Below, piece by piece: positions 58,940-64,000 of a DNA stretch of 64,000 bases (within the stretch, counting starts at the first letter, position 1; each line of letters begins with the position of its first letter). Both the position numbers and the translations under genes were made by a program. The notes under the pieces are model-generated. The model was not told the DNA's origin, did not search any database, and was given only the letters and a program-made list of their open reading frames with translations. Source of the DNA: Merluccius polli (lineage: Eukaryota; Chordata; Actinopteri; Gadiformes; Merlucciidae); the NCBI GenBank assembly GCA_030340625.1, contig JAOPHQ010002072.1, positions 1 through 64,000 on the forward strand, read 5' to 3'.

Positions 58940-60700
58940 TAATCAAGTCTGCATTTGCTCACAGAATGACTCCATTGGACTCTTTTAAACTTCTGAGCTG
59001 ATGAAACAGAGCTGCACCTAGGAAGCTTTTATGATGATCATTACTTGAATAGAAACGTACCTAACTTAAAACCACGTAACGGTTGCACCACATCTGAGCT
59101 CACTCACTGCATTTTTCATCAAAACCATACAAAAACAACTTTCATTGAAAGCTGCCAAAAATGCGTAAGCGCGTGAAATCCCGCCAAGGCAGTGGCGGTC
59201 TATTGGAACAGTAAAGGCCAGAGGAATGCTGCGTCCAGGCGCCCCGTCGACCTTTCCCATCGCTCTTCACAGGACTGCCTGTTTATTATTGCGCTTAACT
59301 TTGTGTTTTTTGTTTCTCATTTCATTGTTTAGCTCTGTTGGTTTTTTCTTGCCTAACCGTAGTGTACAGGACATCCTTTTTTTGGGGGCAAGGAGCGCTT
59401 TGATGGTGTAGGTTATGTTTTTCTAATGGTATTAATAGAGCACTGTTGTTTATTCTCCGTGTGATGATTGGTGGCGTTGTATTAGGCGTAGTGACAACAT
59501 GAGTGGGTATTTGACGGTGACGGAACTGACAGACTCTGGCCTTTGAAGATGGAATAAAAAGTTTAGACTACTGCAGAAACAGTTCAACAATGGGATTGCA
59601 GCCTCGATTAACAGCTCTTTCAATGGCAAAAACAAGGGAAAACCCTCTTGCGGGGCTGATTGGCTGGTTGAGCGATCGGAATGGCTGCCGTCTGCAGCGC
59701 GGACCGCATTAAGTCGTGTAGTTTCGGGTGTCCCTGGTGTCGCCTGATGCCAGTGTATGGTGACTGACGGACCTCAAATGGCCTTCTGCCGGCTCAGCAG
59801 TCAGCGCAGGGATCCAGTGTCAGCAGAGCGTCTGCTTCACACACACTGGAACATGTCACCGCTGGGAGATGACGTCCCACCCAGACGGCCTCCGAGTGTG
59901 GGAATCTGGCGAGGTCATGATGTGTTAAATGAGCATTCATTATAATTATGTAATGATGCATTTCTAATGGTATTAATACAGTACGAGATGTAAATTCAAG
60001 ATCCCATGTTAAAGAAAACACCCACAGTTTATTCACAGCCCATGTTGCAATGGCTTGGTATAACGGCAGAAAAAAAATAACATGAGTAAATAATAAACTG
60101 CATGTTAGATAAACTCATTAAACTATATTCAAGTGAGCCGAAATAGCAGCTCAAGTGCTTTGGCTATGTTGTGGGTGACGAGGCCCTGTCAAGGACACGT
60201 TATGTGCCCTATTTTTGCAATGCTTTGACTGTCCCTAAAGCTAAACTACAGAGGAGCACACCATCAATCAATCTAGCCATCTGTGAACATCTTCTGTTTA
60301 CCTGATGCCCACAAAACATACTCTACTTTGAAGATGGAATATCACAAGTTTAGACTATTTCTAAAAACAATTATGTGAATCCTACAAATGGTGTGTGTGT
60401 ATGTGTATTGTGTATATATCTATATCTATAGATATAGATATAGATCGATATATATTACTAAGACTTCCATCCTACATTTTCTTCTGCAGCAATAGAGATC
60501 ATCATGTGTGGTGTGACTCAGACTCTGACTCCTCTCCAAATGGTTCTTGAAGGTCAAGTCTGCATTTGCTCACAGAATGACTCCATTGGACTCTTTTAAA
60601 CCTCTGAGCTGATGAAACAGAGCTGCACCTTTCTGAAACAAGGAAGCTTTTATGAGCAAGTATGATAATTACTTTTAAAAAAACAGCAGGGTGCAAAATT
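58940..60700. repeat. Duplicated and rearranged intergenic segment
   Basis: A block starting AAGTCTGCATTTGCTCACAG and running through ACTCCATTGGACTCTTTTAA to AGGAAGCTTTTATGA occurs at about 58,945-59,045 and again at 60,554-60,655 with few changes. A second pair (TGAAGATGGAATA...AGTTTAGACTA) occurs at about 59,543 and 60,330, and a third (CTAATGGTATTAATA) at 59,424 and 59,964. The pairs are not collinear, so duplication was followed by rearrangement. Confidence 0.8.
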
Positions 60701-60894
60701 AACTTATTAACTAACAAAAAATGTTAACATTTTGCCAGCCACCCAATTACCATTACCATTACCATTACCATTGTTTTTTTGGCTGGTGAGTGAAGAAAAT
60801 CTACTAGCCACTTGCATTTTTTACCAACCATTTGGCTGGTGGCTTGTGCTAATTCTGTGCCCTGCATATGCATGTGGACAGAATTGATATTCGA

Positions 60895-61039
<145 letters not shown>

Positions 61040-62205
61040 CTGCATAGACGAACAGCAGAAAGTCAGCACACAAGTTACTGTTTATAAAGTGGCCTTGATC
61101 CTTTATACTTGTTTTTCCTAACATGCTGTATCGGAGTTGCAGTTTCCTTCCAATCTCGCATCCAAATCTGTCATTCGCTGGATTGGTTTAGTAGGCTTAT
61201 TGTTCCCACTCTTATTTAAGACAATCATACTCATTTTTCTTTCTGTATTTTGACTACGTAGTTTGCACATGTAGGTAGGTTTGATACATCTGTCTGTGCA
61301 AGTCTAGCCCTTTTGAGACTAAACATGGCGTAATCATCGTTATTTGTTGTTCGCCCTGTCCTTGCTCTTGCATCGATGTCTTTGGTTTCTTCGCTCGTCA
61401 TCTTTTACAATGCAGTAGTCAAGGATTATTTTTGTGAAAAGTAATTAATTATTGTAACTATCATTACATGCTGTCAATTGGAATGTCATGAAAAAAACAT
61501 TTTCCATTGTTAAAAAAATCAGAGAAATTTGTTCCAGTACATTATTGTTGACTGTGAAAACCCAATAGGATATAGAGCTCTTCTCCTCTCTCTCTCTTTG
61601 TTGACCCAAGCTAGTTTGCTACAATCATATCACCGTTTCAAAGCCTTTCCCAGGCGTCTCCCTATCCAACCTCTGGCAGTCGCAATAACATAACACCAAC
61701 TGTTGGAACGCCTAGCTCCACGGGAGACGGGGCTGGGAAGTATAGGTTGTGGGTTTCTGGGTTTTTTGCTTTCATAGAGGTGCGAGCTGTGTTTTTCTTC
61801 GGCAAATTCAAATCTAGATCAGGCCAGGTGTGAAGGTAGTAGTGGATCCTCTTGTTTTGACAGGAAGGCCGGTCTGTTCTGTCTCTCATCCCTGTAGTGT
61901 TTTATCATGCTTAGAAAGTCTCGCCAGCGCTATGAATAACAGGGCGTTGGGTAGTTGGTGCATACATGCACACAGTGGTTTCCTCAAGTGGATCCTCTCC
62001 TTAATTACCACAATGGAATGTTAATAAAACCTCATGTTTGTGGAAACTGGTGTGGGACACACCTGTGTTGCTGGTGTTGCTCTTCACACACTGCCTTTCA
62101 TGGGCTCAACAATTGAAAAAATATAACATGTATAATGTCACACGTGAAACCACCGAGTCTGTATTGCATCCTTCTTAATCATTCTCTGCATTTATCTTTC
62201 ATAGG

Positions 62206-62468
62206 TCATAAATTACTACTTGATAACTGGATCTGCAACACCTCTTGGCCTGCCTTACAAGCTACTGTGGCTCTGGACACACCTCTTCTAAACACGTAGT
62301 GTAGCAACTAGTCTACTGCACCCACCTGTACAAACTATTTACACACGGCCAGCTTCACAAGCTTTAAATCTACAGGATCTTCAATAATTCAACCAAGGCC
62401 ACAAGGCACACATACACCACAATATAAAAGGCAGGCAGTCCTAAAAAGAAAGTTAATATAAAAAGAAA
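62206..62468 (+). promoter_or_regulatory. slc7a3: slc7a3 proximal leader or TATA promoter
   Basis: Two readings are possible. A good acceptor (TTTATCTTTCATAG|GTCATA) ends at 62205, making 62206-62468 the leader part of the first coding exon. Alternatively TATAAAAG at 62423-62430 is a TATA box starting transcription about 15 nt before the ATG. The first fits a distal promoter; the second would give an unusually short leader. Confidence 0.4.
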
Positions 62469-63765
62469 ATGGCTGACAAGCTGGCCAAATTTGGCAAGGC
62501 GCTGCTCCGTCGGCGGGCCTTGGACTGCTCCGGAGAAGAGACCCGCTTTGCCCGCTGCCTGTCCACCCTCGACCTCATCGCCCTGGGTGTGGGCTCTACG
62601 CTCGGCGCTGGCGTCTATGTGCTCGCCGGCGAGGTGGCCCGAGAGAAGGCGGGGCCCGCCATCGTCCTGTGTTTCCTCATTGCTGCGCTCTCCTCCATGC
62701 TGGCTGGCCTGTGCTACGCAGAGTTTGGCGCCCGCGTCCCAAAGACGGGTTCGGCGTACATGTACAGCTACGTGACGGTGGGAGAAATCTGGGCTTTCAT
62801 CACAGGCTGGAACCTCATCCTCTCTTATGTGATCGGTGAGCTGGTGGCTTTTCTCCGGGTTGAGTTGTGGGTCTGTTCATCGCGTTCAACGCGAGTGTTG
62901 AATATCTTGCAATGTCACCCAAAAAATCAATGCACTTATACCTTTAGGACACTTTAGGAATGTAGTTAATAACCGTCCCATATCTGCATGTAATTGTTTT
63001 TTAGTGATTTAGTTATTTATTTAATTATTTATTTATTTTGTCCATGGTGTAATCTCAGTGTCATTGTAAATGAGGGTCCCCCTCAATGATTCCTCTGAGA
63101 ATTTAGATAAAGGTTGAATGTGTCCTCTGTCTAGGCACAGCCAGCGTGGCCCGAGCCTGGAGCTCCACGTTTGATAATCTGGTGGAGCAGAAAATCTCTG
63201 GGTTCTTCAAGGTGGCCATGGCTATGAAGGTTCCCGGGAACGTGCTGGCCCAGTACCCAGACCTGTTTGCCCTGATCCTCATCCTGCTGCTCACTGGTGA
63301 GTGGAGTGGGGAGTAGACTCTGTGTTGGCCTTCTTAATATACTGGGTAATGTAAACCGCTGCCAAATTGGCAACACTGCAGTTGCTGTGGACGAGAGTAG
63401 TGGTTGGATGTAGTACATGTTTTGAAAGTCCATGCCCACACACACACCCAACATGCAAGTAACTAATGTGCCGAAACACGTGCCATGCTGTTCCTGTTGT
63501 TGACACGGTGCTATCTCTCTCACTTTGCCTCTCCCGCCTCCTCCACCTCCCCCTCTCATCCTGCCTTGCTCTACGGTTCAGGCTTGCTGGCGTTTGGCGT
63601 GAACGAGTCGGCGTTGGTGAACAAGATCTTCACGGGCATCAACCTGGTGGTGCTAGGCTTTGTCATCATTGCTGGCTTCGTCAAGGGCGACACCGCCAAC
63701 TGGAGCCTGACCCACGACGACTTTGTGCGTTTCTACAACCAGACCAACAGCACAGAGCCCATAAA
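62469..63765 (+). CDS. slc7a3: Cationic amino acid transporter 3, N-terminal part (continues beyond window)
   Basis: Three exons are present: 62469-62835, 63135-63296 and 63582-63765, phases matching; the gene continues past the right edge from a donor at 63766. The first 237 or so residues include GVGSTLGAGVYVLAGEVARE (first helix, substrate-binding glycines), [40 protein letters not shown] and GINLVVLGFVIIAGFVKGD, all typical of the CAT subfamily of APC transporters. About six membrane helices of the expected 14 are encoded. CATs carry arginine, lysine and ornithine across the plasma membrane. CAT1, CAT2 and CAT4 are relatives; linkage to snx12, as in human Xq13.1, supports SLC7A3. Predicted N-glycosylation sites lie in the loop NWSLTHDD / NQTNSTE. 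Confidence 0.9.
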
Positions 63766-64000
63766 GTCAGTATTCTGCAACGTTCGTGCCAGCCTCACAC
63801 TTCTTTCAATGTTTTTTTGCTGCGTCATTGTTGTGTAGTGATTCCGAGTCTGTGTGTGGGGTGTGCCACGAATTTGGTTGGAATTTCACAGCACAATACA
63901 TATTCCTGGCACAGGTTAAGGCTAGGGGGGCAGTTTTCCAACTGATCGTTTTTCCTTTTCATTTCTAAAGTGGTTAAATTCGTTAAAACAAACAAACTAA
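63766..64000 (+). other. slc7a3 intron 3, truncated by window end
   Basis: Starts with donor AAA|GTCAGT and shows no further exon before the edge. Confidence 0.8.

Overview
The window is nuclear DNA from a ray-finned (teleost) fish. The genes have many exons with vertebrate splice sites, the introns are short, and microsatellites, minisatellites and small terminal-inverted-repeat DNA transposons are dense. Six protein-coding genes can be read. No bacterial, organellar or viral gene, CRISPR array, tRNA or rRNA was seen.

Layout. Three genes lie on the minus strand at the left. They are the 5' part of an adhesion GPCR with an N-terminal pentraxin domain (adgrg4-like, about 0.5-8.0 kb, running off the left edge), the four-and-a-half-LIM protein fhl1 (coding 10,988-15,144, leader exon near 20.4-20.6 kb), and the endosomal Na+/H+ exchanger slc9a6/NHE6 (coding 23,188-39,368, 16 exons, 682 aa). 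Three genes lie on the plus strand at the right. They are the common cytokine receptor gamma chain il2rg (41,001-44,381, 8 exons, 364 aa), the PX-domain sorting nexin snx12 (46,075-49,562, 4 exons, 162 aa) and the first three coding exons of the cationic amino acid transporter slc7a3 (from 62,469, running off the right edge).

Gene order. slc9a6-fhl1-adgrg4 matches human Xq26.3, and il2rg-snx12-slc7a3 matches human Xq13.1. The fish window therefore joins two blocks that lie far apart on the human X, head to head across about 1.6 kb. The genes are functionally unrelated; the link is ancestral synteny. slc9a6 and snx12 do both act on endosomes.

Most unusual features. (1) slc9a6 has an AT-AC minor-spliceosome intron and two more introns with U12-type donor sequences, plus a GC-AG intron. 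(2) A 22-copy 33-bp minisatellite directly abuts an adgrg4 acceptor; each unit looks like a 3' splice site, and the array has a nine-unit higher-order period. (3) Pyrimidine-rich simple repeats sit on the sense strand ahead of several adgrg4 and fhl1 acceptors. (4) Several small transposons have readable target-site duplications, one carrying what looks like the first exon of a MADF/Myb-like gene. (5) A fold-back repeat family is present in three copies. (6) There are two near-perfect hairpins.
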